NCBI GenBank assembly: GCA_947474495.1
Contig: CANJIM010000029.1
Span: forward strand, 1-39,156
Origin: Rhodospirillaceae bacterium
Lineage (GTDB): Bacteria > Pseudomonadota > Alphaproteobacteria > SMXQ01
DNA: 39,156 nt
Reading direction: 5' to 3'
Shown: positions 1 through 6,715 of the stretch, piece after piece
How positions within the stretch are numbered: position 1 is the first letter of the stretch
Layout: the number at the start of each line of letters is the position of its first letter
Position numbers and translations under genes: made by a program
Notes under the pieces: generated by a model
Databases searched by the model: none
Told to the model about the DNA's origin: nothing
Seen by the model: only the letters and a program-made list of their open reading frames with translations

Positions 1-33
1 CGCGCGCTCGTCCTCGGTGCCGTCCAGAGTTGA
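1..33 (+). CDS. Possible C-terminal tail of an upstream gene (partial)
   Basis: The window opens in a frame that stays open for ten codons (RALVLGAVQS) and stops with TGA at 31-33. A ccdA-like start codon follows 33 bases later, which would suit an operon partner. Ten residues cannot identify a family, and the reading may be chance. Confidence 0.2.
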   Translation, partial: RALVLGAVQS

Positions 34-66
34 CGCAGCCGTTAGTAAGCCGCGCCTGGGGCTGGC

Positions 67-246
67 ATGACGCAGATTCTCCTGTCCTACATGGCCGGCT
101 TGGTCGTGTTGCTCAATCCCTGTGTGCTGCCGGTGCTGCCGATCATTCTTGGTTCGGCGTTGGGCGAAAGCCGTTATGGGCCCTGGCGCGCCTGCATGGC
201 TTGCAGCGCCTCGACGACCAACTCTGGATTTGCCCGCAGCGCCTGA
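67..246 (+). pseudogene. Truncated ccdA-like cytochrome c biogenesis / thiol-disulfide transporter gene (5' fragment)
   Basis: From ATG 67 the reading frame gives an N-terminal membrane segment of the CcdA/DsbD family. It contains the signature LLNPCVLPVLPIILGSALGE, with the Asn-Pro-Cys-Val-Leu-Pro motif whose cysteine carries electrons across the membrane to periplasmic thioredoxin-like proteins. The match ends after about 39 residues (RYGP, at 178-183). The next 20 residues belong to the antisense of a dsbA-like gene and end at TGA 244-246. A complete CcdA has about 200-240 residues and six membrane segments, so at least five are missing and the fragment cannot work. A GGGG upstream of ATG 67 could serve as ribosome binding site. 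Confidence 0.7.
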
Positions 247-386
247 CCGACGGCCGCCTGAAAGCGAGCGCTGTCGGCGAACGGGTCGGCAGGGCGGCCA
301 GACGGCCAAATCAGCAGCAGCAGCGCCAACAGGGCCAATGCGCCGCAAGCGATCAGGGCCGAACGCGGCCAGAGGGGTAGGTTCAT
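174..386 (-). pseudogene. Truncated DsbA-family periplasmic thiol oxidoreductase gene (5' fragment)
   Basis: The minus strand encodes a membrane anchor (LIACGALALLALLLLIW) followed by a segment typical of the helix before the thioredoxin fold in membrane-anchored DsbA-like proteins (FQAAVGQALRANPELVVEAL). The frame then reaches the GGGCCC at 178-183 and stops at TAA 174-176, before any CxxC active site. ATG 386 is preferred to the upstream GTG 398 because a GGAG lies seven bases before it. CcdA and DsbA-like proteins work together in periplasmic disulfide exchange, so the two fragments may come from one functional locus. With no thioredoxin fold, this remnant is not expected to be active. Confidence 0.6.
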
Positions 387-515
387 CAAGTTCTCCACAG
401 GGCAACCGGGCCCATCCAGACAGGATGTAGCCAGGAACCGCGATCTCGGGCAAGGGCCAGAAGCGGCAGTTTTGCCGGGATTTTTGCCTGTCTTTTCGGG
501 CGCGAGAAGCGACGG

Positions 516-544
516 TTGACCCTATGGCGCACCCTGCCTATGGT
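516..544 (+). promoter_or_regulatory. Sigma-70-like promoter of tRNA-Lys
   Basis: TTGACC (516-521), a 17-base spacer and TATGGT (539-544) lie 10 bases before the mature tRNA 5' end, as expected for a tRNA promoter. The perfect inverted repeat GGCGCACC (526-533) / GGTGCGCC (542-549) overlaps the spacer and the -10 element. Confidence 0.6.
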
Positions 545-554
545 GCGCCGCGCC

Positions 555-630
555 GAGCTCGTAGCTCAGTCGGTAGAGCATCTGACTTTTAATCAGAGGG
601 TCATGGGTTCGAATCCCATCGAGCTCACCA
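555..630 (+). tRNA. tRNA-Lys (anticodon TTT)
   Basis: A 76-base cloverleaf with a perfect seven-pair acceptor stem (GAGCTCG / CGAGCTC) and an encoded CCA end. The anticodon loop CTTTTAA gives anticodon TTT on a TCTGA/TCAGA stem, and the T loop is TTCGAAT in a GGG/CCC stem. It reads AAA and AAG lysine codons. It stands alone between its own promoter and terminator. Confidence 0.98.
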
Positions 631-673
631 TTTTACAGTGTGAGACGGCGCGGCCTTCGGCCCGCGCGAATCA

Positions 674-703
674 AAAGGCCCGCTCCACAGAGCGGGCCTT
701 TTT
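674..703 (+). terminator. Intrinsic, probably bidirectional terminator after tRNA-Lys
   Basis: Perfect 11-base arms AAAGGCCCGCT (674-684) and AGCGGGCCTTT (691-701) enclose a six-base loop and are followed by a T run. The left arm is preceded by As, so on the minus strand it also has a T run and can stop transcription of the sigma-factor gene ending at 720. Confidence 0.85.
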
Positions 704-719
704 CGCGGCCATGCCACGA

Positions 720-1352
720 TCATATCACCCGCTGATAGGTCCCGCTGCTGCCGACAGCCGCTTTCGGACGGCGCGAGATCATCAGCGCCGGTTCAGCCTT
801 CTTGCGCCGGGTAATGCCCATCTCAGGCGAAACGTCTTCCATCGTCAGGCCTTCGATCATGCCCATGACCGCATGGCGGGCACGCGACAGACGCGAGCGG
901 ACGGTGCCGACCGGCACCCCGGTGACTTTGGCGGCTTCCTCGTAGCTCATATCTTCCAGGGCGACGAGGATCAGCGTGATGCGCTGCTCTTCCGGCAGGC
1001 GGGCGAGGGCGCCTTCCAACTCGCCGATCTGCAAATTCGCGATCTGGTTCGGGCTGGTATAGAGGCCGCTCATGCGCTGTTCCGCCATGTCGTTGGACTC
1101 GCGCTCGCGCTTCACCTTGCGCGTCCCGTCGATGAAGACATTGTGGACGATGGTGAGGAGCCAAGCGCGCAGGTTGGTGCCTTCCTCGAAGCGGTCGAAA
1201 TTGGCGACCGCGCGCATCAAGGCGTTCTGCACCAGATCGTCGGCGTCGGCGGCATTGCGCGTCAGTGCGCGGGCGTAGCGGCGGAGATAGGGAATTTCGG
1301 GAACGAGGAGATTGGTGTCCTTGGGAGACTTATTCTCGATCTGCTGGTCCAT
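720..1352 (-). CDS. ECF-type RNA polymerase sigma factor
   Basis: A 210-residue extracytoplasmic-function sigma factor. Region 2 is clear (DADDLVQNALMRAVANFD, then the -10 recognition helix LRAWLLTIVHNVFID). Region 4 follows with LPEEQRITLILVALEDMSY and the -35 recognition helix PVGTVRSRLSRAR. A basic tail of about 40 residues extends past region 4. I start at ATG 1352 because AAGGGG lies eight bases before it; the earlier ATG 1370 has no properly spaced site. No anti-sigma gene is adjacent, and there is no NepR- or PhyR-like neighbour to support calling it EcfG. Its regulon cannot be read from this window. It ends at the bidirectional terminator shared with tRNA-Lys. Confidence 0.9.
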   Translation of the reverse strand: MDQQIENKSPKDTNLLVPEIPYLRRYARALTRNAADADDLVQNALMRAVANFDRFEEGTNLRAWLLTIVHNVFIDGTRKVKRERESNDMAEQRMSGLYTSPNQIANLQIGELEGALARLPEEQRITLILVALEDMSYEEAAKVTGVPVGTVRSRLSRARHAVMGMIEGLTMEDVSPEMGITRRKKAEPALMISRRPKAAVGSSGTYQRVI

Positions 1353-1622
1353 GGCTTTGCCCCTTGGCATCCTGTTGTGCGATGACCAAAAGATGCCAAA
1401 CCCGATTGCGCCGGGCGTGTGTCGAAAGGCGGGAAAGCTGTGGCAAAGGTGGGACAGAAATCCTGGAACCGTTCCCCTTGCGAGGGCGAATATTATTATG
1501 TTCGAGATCTAAAAAGAGCCCATAAAACAGGGCCGACTTTCTATTGAATCTGACATCTTCTGCATCGCAGCAGGTGGGGCAAAAAAGCGGCTGCCGGTGG
1601 GGCTTTCTGCGGCCCTGCTCAT

Positions 1623-2279
1623 TTAGGCTTCGATCGGCGCCAGCAAACTCTCGACGTCGTTGCGGAAATTGCCGACGGCGGGGCCGATGCGATAGGCGTC
1701 CATGACGAAGGTCGGGCAGGGCGCGAGCAGCTCGGCGGACGGTTTGTCGAGCCAGGCGCTCGCCGATTCCTCGTCGGGGAAAATCACCGGCATGCGGTCA
1801 TGCACCGGGCGCACCAGATCGTTGGCCGTGGTGGTCACGATGGTGAAGCTCTCGACCGGCTCGCCCTGGGCCGGCCGCCAGACATCCCACAGGCCTGCCA
1901 TGGCGAAAGCCTCGCCGTCTTGCCGAAGGAAGCGCCAGGGCAGTTTGTCTTTGCCGGATTTTTGCCACTCATAGAAGCCGTCGCTCAGCACGAGACAGCG
2001 CCGACGTTCGAACGACTGCTTGAAGCTGGCTTTTTCATGCAGGGTTTCGGCGCGGGCGTTGATCAGCGGCGCGCCCGCGATCTCTTTCGACCAACTCGGC
2101 ACCAACCCCCAGCGCAGCAGGGCGATTTCGCGCGCGCCCTCGCCATCGAGCCGCAACACAGGGGCGTCCTGCGTCGGCGCGATGTTGTAGCGCGGCTGCA
2201 GATTGCTCTTCGGCGCCCGCGCCTTGAAGCGCTTGGCCAGTTCGGCGGGGGATTTGGTCTGGGAATAGCGGCTGCACAT
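1623..2279 (-). CDS. SRAP-family (YedK/HMCES-like) abasic-site DNA-protein crosslinking protein
   Basis: A 218-residue SOS-response-associated peptidase domain protein. Members of this family (E. coli YedK, human HMCES) bind single-stranded DNA at abasic sites and crosslink to them through the N-terminal cysteine exposed after removal of Met1. The start at ATG 2279 gives MCSRY and places the catalytic Cys at position 2; the open frame continues 45 codons further upstream, but a start there would bury the cysteine. Other family hallmarks are RYNIAPTQ, the WGLVPSW segment, INARAET, FYEW and PVHDRMPVI with its active-site His. A LexA box overlaps the promoter, so the gene should be DNA-damage inducible. 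It is divergent from the TauE-like gene. Confidence 0.93.
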   Translation of the reverse strand: MCSRYSQTKSPAELAKRFKARAPKSNLQPRYNIAPTQDAPVLRLDGEGAREIALLRWGLVPSWSKEIAGAPLINARAETLHEKASFKQSFERRRCLVLSDGFYEWQKSGKDKLPWRFLRQDGEAFAMAGLWDVWRPAQGEPVESFTIVTTTANDLVRPVHDRMPVIFPDEESASAWLDKPSAELLAPCPTFVMDAYRIGPAVGNFRNDVESLLAPIEA

Positions 2280-2284
2280 GATGA

Positions 2285-2299
2285 GAACATTATGAGAAC
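2285..2299 (-). promoter_or_regulatory. LexA operator (alphaproteobacterial SOS box)
   Basis: The minus strand reads GTTC-TCATAAT-GTTC, an exact match to the direct-repeat GTTC-N7-GTTC known for alphaproteobacterial LexA. It lies six bases from the SRAP start codon, and its spacer contains the candidate -10 element, so LexA binding would block RNA polymerase directly. Confidence 0.85.
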
Positions 2300-2318
2300 A
2301 AGCGCAGGCCCCGGTCAA
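2289..2318 (-). promoter_or_regulatory. Sigma-70-like promoter of the SRAP gene
   Basis: On the minus strand TTGACC (2318-2313), an 18-base spacer and CATAAT (2294-2289) precede the SRAP start codon by nine bases. Transcription would begin within about three bases of ATG 2279, and there is no Shine-Dalgarno sequence, so the mRNA is probably leaderless. Confidence 0.6.
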
Positions 2319-2537
2319 CGCTTTAGGCGGGGGAGACGCCCGCATTTTGCAGCCCAGCCATTCCGTTTTCCGATAGTCCCATAACAATTTCTTGGTTTCG
2401 CTTGGTGCCTCCATCGGTTACGCCTATGCCGCGCGCGGCCTGGGGTTTGCAGGATCTGCGCCGTTTCCGTTCGCCTCGCCTGACGTCTGCTCCGCCGCGC
2501 GAAGCTTTGTCACCCGCTTTAGTCCCAAGGACGTTCC

Positions 2538-3359
2538 ATGCACGTTGATACGACTTACCTGATCACCGCGGTCATCGCGTTGGTCGTCGCCGGCGCGTTC
2601 GCCGGTTTCCTCTCCGGCCTGCTCGGCGTTGGCGGCGGCATCGTCACGGTGCCGGTGATGTTCGAAATCTTCCGCATTCTCGAAGTCGATTCGGACGTGC
2701 GCATGCATGTGGCGGTCGCCACCTCGCTGGCCACCATCATCCCGACCTCCCTTATGTCGGGGCGCTCGCACCACAAGAGGGGCGCCCTCGATTTCAGCCT
2801 GATCAAGCTGATCGGCCCCTCGGCCCTGGTCGGCGTGCTGATCGGCGCCGCGGTCGCCGATCATTTGAAGGGCACCGTGCTGACCGCCGTGTTCGGCAGC
2901 GTGGCGCTCATCGTCTCGCTCTACATGTTCTTCCGCCGCGACAGATGGCGACTCGGCGCCGAGTTTCCGCGCGGCCTCGGCGGCGCGGCGATCGGCAGCG
3001 TCACCGGCTTCATCTCGACGCTGATGGGCATCGGCGGCGGCACCCTCGGCGTGCCGGCCATGAGCCTATTCAACGTGCCGGTGCACCGCGCCGTCGGCAC
3101 CGCCTCGGCGCTCGGCTTGATCATCGGCGTGCCCGGCGCCATCGGCTACATCATCACCGGTTGGGGCCATCCGAACCTGCCGCCGTTCTGCATCGGCTAC
3201 GTCAACGTCCTGGCTGGCGCGCTGCTGCTGCCGACGATCCTCGCCGTCGTGCCCTATGGCGCCAAGGTCGCCCACAGCATCAGCAAGACGGCGCTCCAGC
3301 GAGCCTTCGGCATTTTCCTGCTGATCACCGCCGCCCGCATGTTGAGCAGCCTGCTCTAG
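2538..3359 (+). CDS. TauE/SafE-family (DUF81) membrane permease
   Basis: A 273-residue integral membrane protein with about eight hydrophobic segments. It shows the family's internal duplication: two glycine-rich motifs, GFLSGLLGVGGGIVTVP near residue 27 and GFISTLMGIGGGTLGVP near residue 160, each at the start of a half. Characterised members move sulfite, sulfoacetate or other organosulfur anions across the inner membrane, but the family is broad and the substrate cannot be read here. The start at ATG 2538 is preceded by AAGGA with good spacing. No sulfur-metabolism gene is directly adjacent, so a sulfite-export role is only a possibility. Confidence 0.88.
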   Translation: MHVDTTYLITAVIALVVAGAFAGFLSGLLGVGGGIVTVPVMFEIFRILEVDSDVRMHVAVATSLATIIPTSLMSGRSHHKRGALDFSLIKLIGPSALVGVLIGAAVADHLKGTVLTAVFGSVALIVSLYMFFRRDRWRLGAEFPRGLGGAAIGSVTGFISTLMGIGGGTLGVPAMSLFNVPVHRAVGTASALGLIIGVPGAIGYIITGWGHPNLPPFCIGYVNVLAGALLLPTILAVVPYGAKVAHSISKTALQRAFGIFLLITAARMLSSLL

Positions 3360-3382
3360 AGCGCATCGCCCGCCCCACCACG

Positions 3383-3419
3383 AATGGCCCGGGGCGGAAA
3401 CCCTCGGGCCATTTGCTTT
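3383..3419 (+). terminator. Probable terminator after the TauE-like gene
   Basis: AATGGCCCG (3383-3391) and CGGGCCATT (3405-3413) form a nine-pair stem with a 13-base loop, followed by a mixed T-rich stretch. It sits 24 bases past the stop codon. The weak T run lowers confidence. Confidence 0.5.
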
Positions 3420-3466
3420 CGCGGGCCTGCTCTTTACAATAGGCGCTCATCGCAAGGAGTAGCCGC

Positions 3467-4192
3467 GTGACCATGGAGCCCGACGACCTGACGCCGCCGC
3501 CTGTCTCGCCGCAGAGCGCCATTCAGCAGATGCACGCCAACCGGCGGCCGGGCTTTTTCGGCCGTCTGCGCACTTGGCTGTTCGCCGGCCTGCTGGTCAC
3601 CGCGCCGATCGTCATCACCTTCTACCTGATCTGGTGGGTGATTCATTTCATCGACGCGACCGTCGTGCCGATGATCCCGCTGCGCTATCAGCCCGAGACA
3701 TATTTGAAGTTCGGCGTGCCGGGCCTCGGCCTGGTCATCGTGCTGATCGTCCTGATCATCATCGGCGGCCTGACGACCAGCCTGCTCGGGCGCTATTTCC
3801 TGCATCTCAGCGACCGCATCTTCGCCCGCATGCCGGTGGTGCGCGGCATCTACGGCGCGACCAAGCAGGTGTTCGAGACGATCTTCTCGAGCCAGGGCAA
3901 CGCTTTCCGTAGCGTCGTGCTGATCGAATTTCCGCGCGCCGGCGCCTGGTCGCTCGGCTTCATCACGGCGACGACGACCGGCGAGATCGCCGACCATGCG
4001 GCGGCGCCCCTGGTCAACGTCTTCGTGCCGACGACGCCGAACCCGACTTCGGGCTATCTGCTGTTCGTGCCGAAGAAAGACGTGATCGAATTGCAGATGA
4101 CGGTCGAGGAGGGGATCAAGATGATCGTCTCCGGCGGCATCGTGACCCCGGTCGACCGCAGCGCGCTCGCCAACAAGCGCGACTGGCGCTGA
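3467..4192 (+). CDS. DUF502-family membrane protein
   Basis: A 241-residue protein of the DUF502 family. Residues about 30-62 (LRTWLFAGLLVTAPIVITF and on) and 83-105 (PGLGLVIVLIVLIIIGGL) are membrane segments. The conserved part follows: RMPVVRGIYGATKQVFETI, SVVLIEFPR, FVPTTPNPTSGYLLFVP and the glycine-rich SGGIVTP. The biochemical function of the family is not established. GTG 3467 is chosen because AAGGAG lies seven bases before it; the in-frame ATG 3473 would be too far from that site. The gene converges on recG, with only four bases between the stop codons. It may act at the cell envelope, but nothing here identifies a partner. Confidence 0.88.
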   Translation: MTMEPDDLTPPPVSPQSAIQQMHANRRPGFFGRLRTWLFAGLLVTAPIVITFYLIWWVIHFIDATVVPMIPLRYQPETYLKFGVPGLGLVIVLIVLIIIGGLTTSLLGRYFLHLSDRIFARMPVVRGIYGATKQVFETIFSSQGNAFRSVVLIEFPRAGAWSLGFITATTTGEIADHAAAPLVNVFVPTTPNPTSGYLLFVPKKDVIELQMTVEEGIKMIVSGGIVTPVDRSALANKRDWR

Positions 4193-4196
4193 GAGC

Positions 4197-6284
4197 TTAA
4201 CCCGACCTCGCCGTCAGCACCGCCGCGTCGCGCTCGAACAGGTAGAGCAACACGCGGAGCGCTTCGCCGCGCGGGCCTTGCAGTTGCGGATCGAGCGCCA
4301 TGATCAGCGCGGCATCGTCGCGCGCCGCCGCCAGCAATTCGCCATGGACAGCGAGATCGGCGAGGCGGAAGCGCGGCAGGCCGCTTTGCTTGGTGCCGAG
4401 CAATTCGCCGGCGCCGCGCAGTCGCAGATCCTCCTCGGCAATGACGAAACCGTCATCCGTCTCGCGTAGGATATTGAGCCGCGCCTTGGCGGTTTGCGTC
4501 AGCGGCTTGGCATAGAGCAGCAGGCAGCTCGCCGGCTTATCGCCACGCCCGACGCGGCCGCGCAATTGATGCAGCTGCGCCAGGCCGAAGCGTTCGGAAT
4601 GTTCGATCACCATGATGGTGGCGGCGGGCACATCGACGCCGACTTCGATCACCGTGGTGGCGACCAGCAATTGCGTGCGGCCCTCGACGAAAGCCGACAT
4701 GGCGGCGTCCTTCTCGGCGGCCTTCATGCGGCCATGCACCAAGCCGACGCGCGCGCCGAAAATCTCGGACAGCGCCTTGTGGCGGTCCTCGGCGGCGGCC
4801 ATGTCGGACAATTCCGATTCCTCGACCAGCGGGCAGACCCAAAACACTTGTTCGCCGGCATCGAGCGCGCGGCGCACGCCGACGATCACTTCATCCATGC
4901 GGTCGAGGGCGACGACGCGGGTATCGACCGGTTTGCGGCCGGCGGGCTTCTCGGTAAGGCGCGAGACGTCGAGATCGCCGTAAGCGGTGAGGGTGAGTGT
5001 GCGCGGGATCGGCGTCGCCGACATGACCAGCACGTCGGTCGCCTTGCCCTTGGAAGTCAACGCCAGACGTTGATCGACGCCGAAGCGGTGCTGTTCGTCG
5101 ACAACGACGAAGGCCAAATCCTTGAAAGTCACATCATCCTGGATCAGGGCATGGGTGCCGATGACAATGTTGATGCGGCCTTCAGCCATATCTTCGAGCA
5201 GCTTGGCGCGCGGCGCGCCCTTGTCGCGGCCCGTCAACAGCCGGACCTGAATGCCGGCGGCCTTGGCGAGCGGCTCGATGGTGGCCAAGTGCTGCCGCGC
5301 GAGAATTTCCGTCGGCGCCAGCAAGGCCGCCTGCGATCCGGCTTCGACCGCCGCCGTCATGGCAAGGAAAGCCACGACGGTCTTGCCGCTGCCGACATCG
5401 CCCTGCAACAAGCGCAGCATGCGCGACGGCGAAGCCATGTCGGCGGTGATTTCCGTGAGCGACGTCTCCTGCGACTTGGTCAGCTTGAAGGGCAGGGCCG
5501 CGAGCACCTTGCGACGCAGCTCGCCGTTGCCTTGCGCTCCCGTGGAACGGCCACGCTGGCGGCGCATATGGGCGCGTGAGATGGCGAGGGCGAGCTGATT
5601 GGCCAGCAGTTCGTCGTAGGCCAGGCGTGTCCGCACCGGCGTGTCGAGATTCAAATCCATCGCGCGCTCCGGCGCATGGGCGGCGAGCAAGGAATCCTTC
5701 CACGACATCCAGCCGTTCTTTTTCTTCCAAGCCGGATCATGCCACTCGGGTAGGTTCGGCACGCGGTCGAGCGCCGCATGAACGGCTTTGGCGACGACCT
5801 TGGGCGTCAGCCCCGCCGTCAACGGATAGACCGGCTCGACGGCGGCGAGACTGTCCTTGTTCTCCATGGTGGCGATGTGGTCCGGGTGGCTCATCTGGGC
5901 TTCGCCGCGGAAACGCTCGACCTTGCCGCTGATGATGCGCACGGCGCCGACCGGCAGCAGCTTTTCCAGGTAGTCGGGCCGGGCGTGGAAGAACACCAGC
6001 GTGATCGGCCCCGTCTCGTCAGAGCAGAGCACGCGATAGGGCAGACGGCGGTTGGGCGAGGGGAAATGCTTGTCGACGCGCACGGTGAGCGTGGCGATGC
6101 CGCCTTCGGGCGCTTCGGCAACCTTGGGCGAGAAGCGCCGGTCGATCAGGCCGCTCGGCAGATGCCAGCAGAGGTCGACCACATGGGGGCCGGCGAGCTT
6201 TTCGACCAGCTTGCCGAGGCGCGGCCCCAGCCCCGGCAGGGCGGTGACTTCGGCGAACAGTGGATTGAGGACGTCCGAGCGCAT
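4197..6284 (-). CDS. recG: ATP-dependent DNA helicase RecG
   Basis: A 695-residue RecG, the branch-migrating helicase that regresses stalled replication forks and processes Holliday junctions. The N-terminal helix-hairpin and wedge/OB domain is present (LPGLGPRLGKLVEKL; a fold near residues 60-150). The helicase core has Walker A GDVGSGKT, DEXH box VVVDEQHRFGVDQR, SATPIPRTL, and the domain-2 motifs TTVIEVGVDVP and QLRGRVGRG. The C-terminal TRG-like segment (DDGFVIAEEDLRLRGAGELLGTKQSG, in two parts) couples ATP hydrolysis to translocation. All expected motifs are intact and the length is normal. It is divergent from sdhE-mfd; recG next to mfd is a common alphaproteobacterial arrangement. Confidence 0.97.
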   Translation of the reverse strand: MRSDVLNPLFAEVTALPGLGPRLGKLVEKLAGPHVVDLCWHLPSGLIDRRFSPKVAEAPEGGIATLTVRVDKHFPSPNRRLPYRVLCSDETGPITLVFFHARPDYLEKLLPVGAVRIISGKVERFRGEAQMSHPDHIATMENKDSLAAVEPVYPLTAGLTPKVVAKAVHAALDRVPNLPEWHDPAWKKKNGWMSWKDSLLAAHAPERAMDLNLDTPVRTRLAYDELLANQLALAISRAHMRRQRGRSTGAQGNGELRRKVLAALPFKLTKSQETSLTEITADMASPSRMLRLLQGDVGSGKTVVAFLAMTAAVEAGSQAALLAPTEILARQHLATIEPLAKAAGIQVRLLTGRDKGAPRAKLLEDMAEGRINIVIGTHALIQDDVTFKDLAFVVVDEQHRFGVDQRLALTSKGKATDVLVMSATPIPRTLTLTAYGDLDVSRLTEKPAGRKPVDTRVVALDRMDEVIVGVRRALDAGEQVFWVCPLVEESELSDMAAAEDRHKALSEIFGARVGLVHGRMKAAEKDAAMSAFVEGRTQLLVATTVIEVGVDVPAATIMVIEHSERFGLAQLHQLRGRVGRGDKPASCLLLYAKPLTQTAKARLNILRETDDGFVIAEEDLRLRGAGELLGTKQSGLPRFRLADLAVHGELLAAARDDAALIMALDPQLQGPRGEALRVLLYLFERDAAVLTARSG

Positions 6285-6319
6285 CGGTTGGACTGATACG
6301 TCAAAGGGTTAGCGGGCTG

Positions 6320-6348
6320 CTGACAGCGCCCCTGGAAGGACTTATACC
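6320..6348 (+). promoter_or_regulatory. Candidate sigma-70 promoter of sdhE-mfd
   Basis: CTGACA (6320-6325), a 17-base spacer and TATACC (6343-6348) lie about 80 bases before the sdhE start, in the recG/sdhE divergent gap. I see no LexA box in this gap. Confidence 0.45.
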
Positions 6349-6428
6349 CTACCAGCCTCCCGCCTGTCCGTCAGACCCTGTGTCCGCTCGGCCGGCGGGT
6401 GTCCCGATTCGTGCTTCAGGACCCCCAT

Positions 6429-6707
6429 ATGCCCGACCTCGATCCCCCCATGGATCCCCATGACGTCCGCCGCAAGCGGCTGCTTTATCTCAGCCAGCAC
6501 CGCGGCATGAAGGAGGCCGACATCCTGATCGGGACCTTTGCCGCGCAGCATTTGGCGACCATGAGCCTGGCGCAACTCGAGCGTTACGAACGTTTGCTCG
6601 AGGAAGAGGACGCCGACCTGATGGACTGGCTGATGGGCAAATATCCGGTGCCGGACGACGTCAAAAGCGATGTTTTTGATCTCTTGCAACAGTTTAAGTT
6701 ATATTAG
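6429..6707 (+). CDS. sdhE: FAD assembly factor SdhE (succinate dehydrogenase flavinylation)
   Basis: A 92-residue helical protein of the SdhE/Sdh5 (DUF339) family, which promotes covalent attachment of FAD to the succinate dehydrogenase flavoprotein. The hallmark RRKRLLYLSQHRGMKEAD contains the essential RG pair, followed by the acidic EEEDADLMDWL helix. I start at ATG 6429 because AGGA lies seven bases before it; an upstream GTG at 6399 has no such site. Length is typical. It lies eight bases before mfd and is probably cotranscribed with it. The functional link to mfd is not obvious; the pairing is one of conserved gene order. Confidence 0.94.
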   Translation: MPDLDPPMDPHDVRRKRLLYLSQHRGMKEADILIGTFAAQHLATMSLAQLERYERLLEEEDADLMDWLMGKYPVPDDVKSDVFDLLQQFKLY

Positions 6708-6715
6708 TTAATCCA

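Noticed and set aside
1-720. tRNA-Lys as an integration site for a mobile element that caused the ccdA/dsbA scar
   Set aside because: The scar is on the 5' side of the tRNA, and there is no integrase, no duplicated tRNA 3' end and no element between them.
516-1385. Long plus-strand open frame running through tRNA-Lys and across the sigma-factor gene
   Set aside because: It translates the tRNA and the antisense of a clear sigma factor; such frames are normal in GC-rich DNA.
1465-1475. GGAACCGTTCC near-palindrome upstream of the sigma-factor gene, considered as an EcfG-type promoter (GGAAC-N16/17-CGTT)
   Set aside because: No CGTT at the right distance on either strand.
2280-2414. 45-codon N-terminal extension of the SRAP frame
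   Set aside because: It would bury the catalytic Cys2 and runs through the promoter and LexA box.
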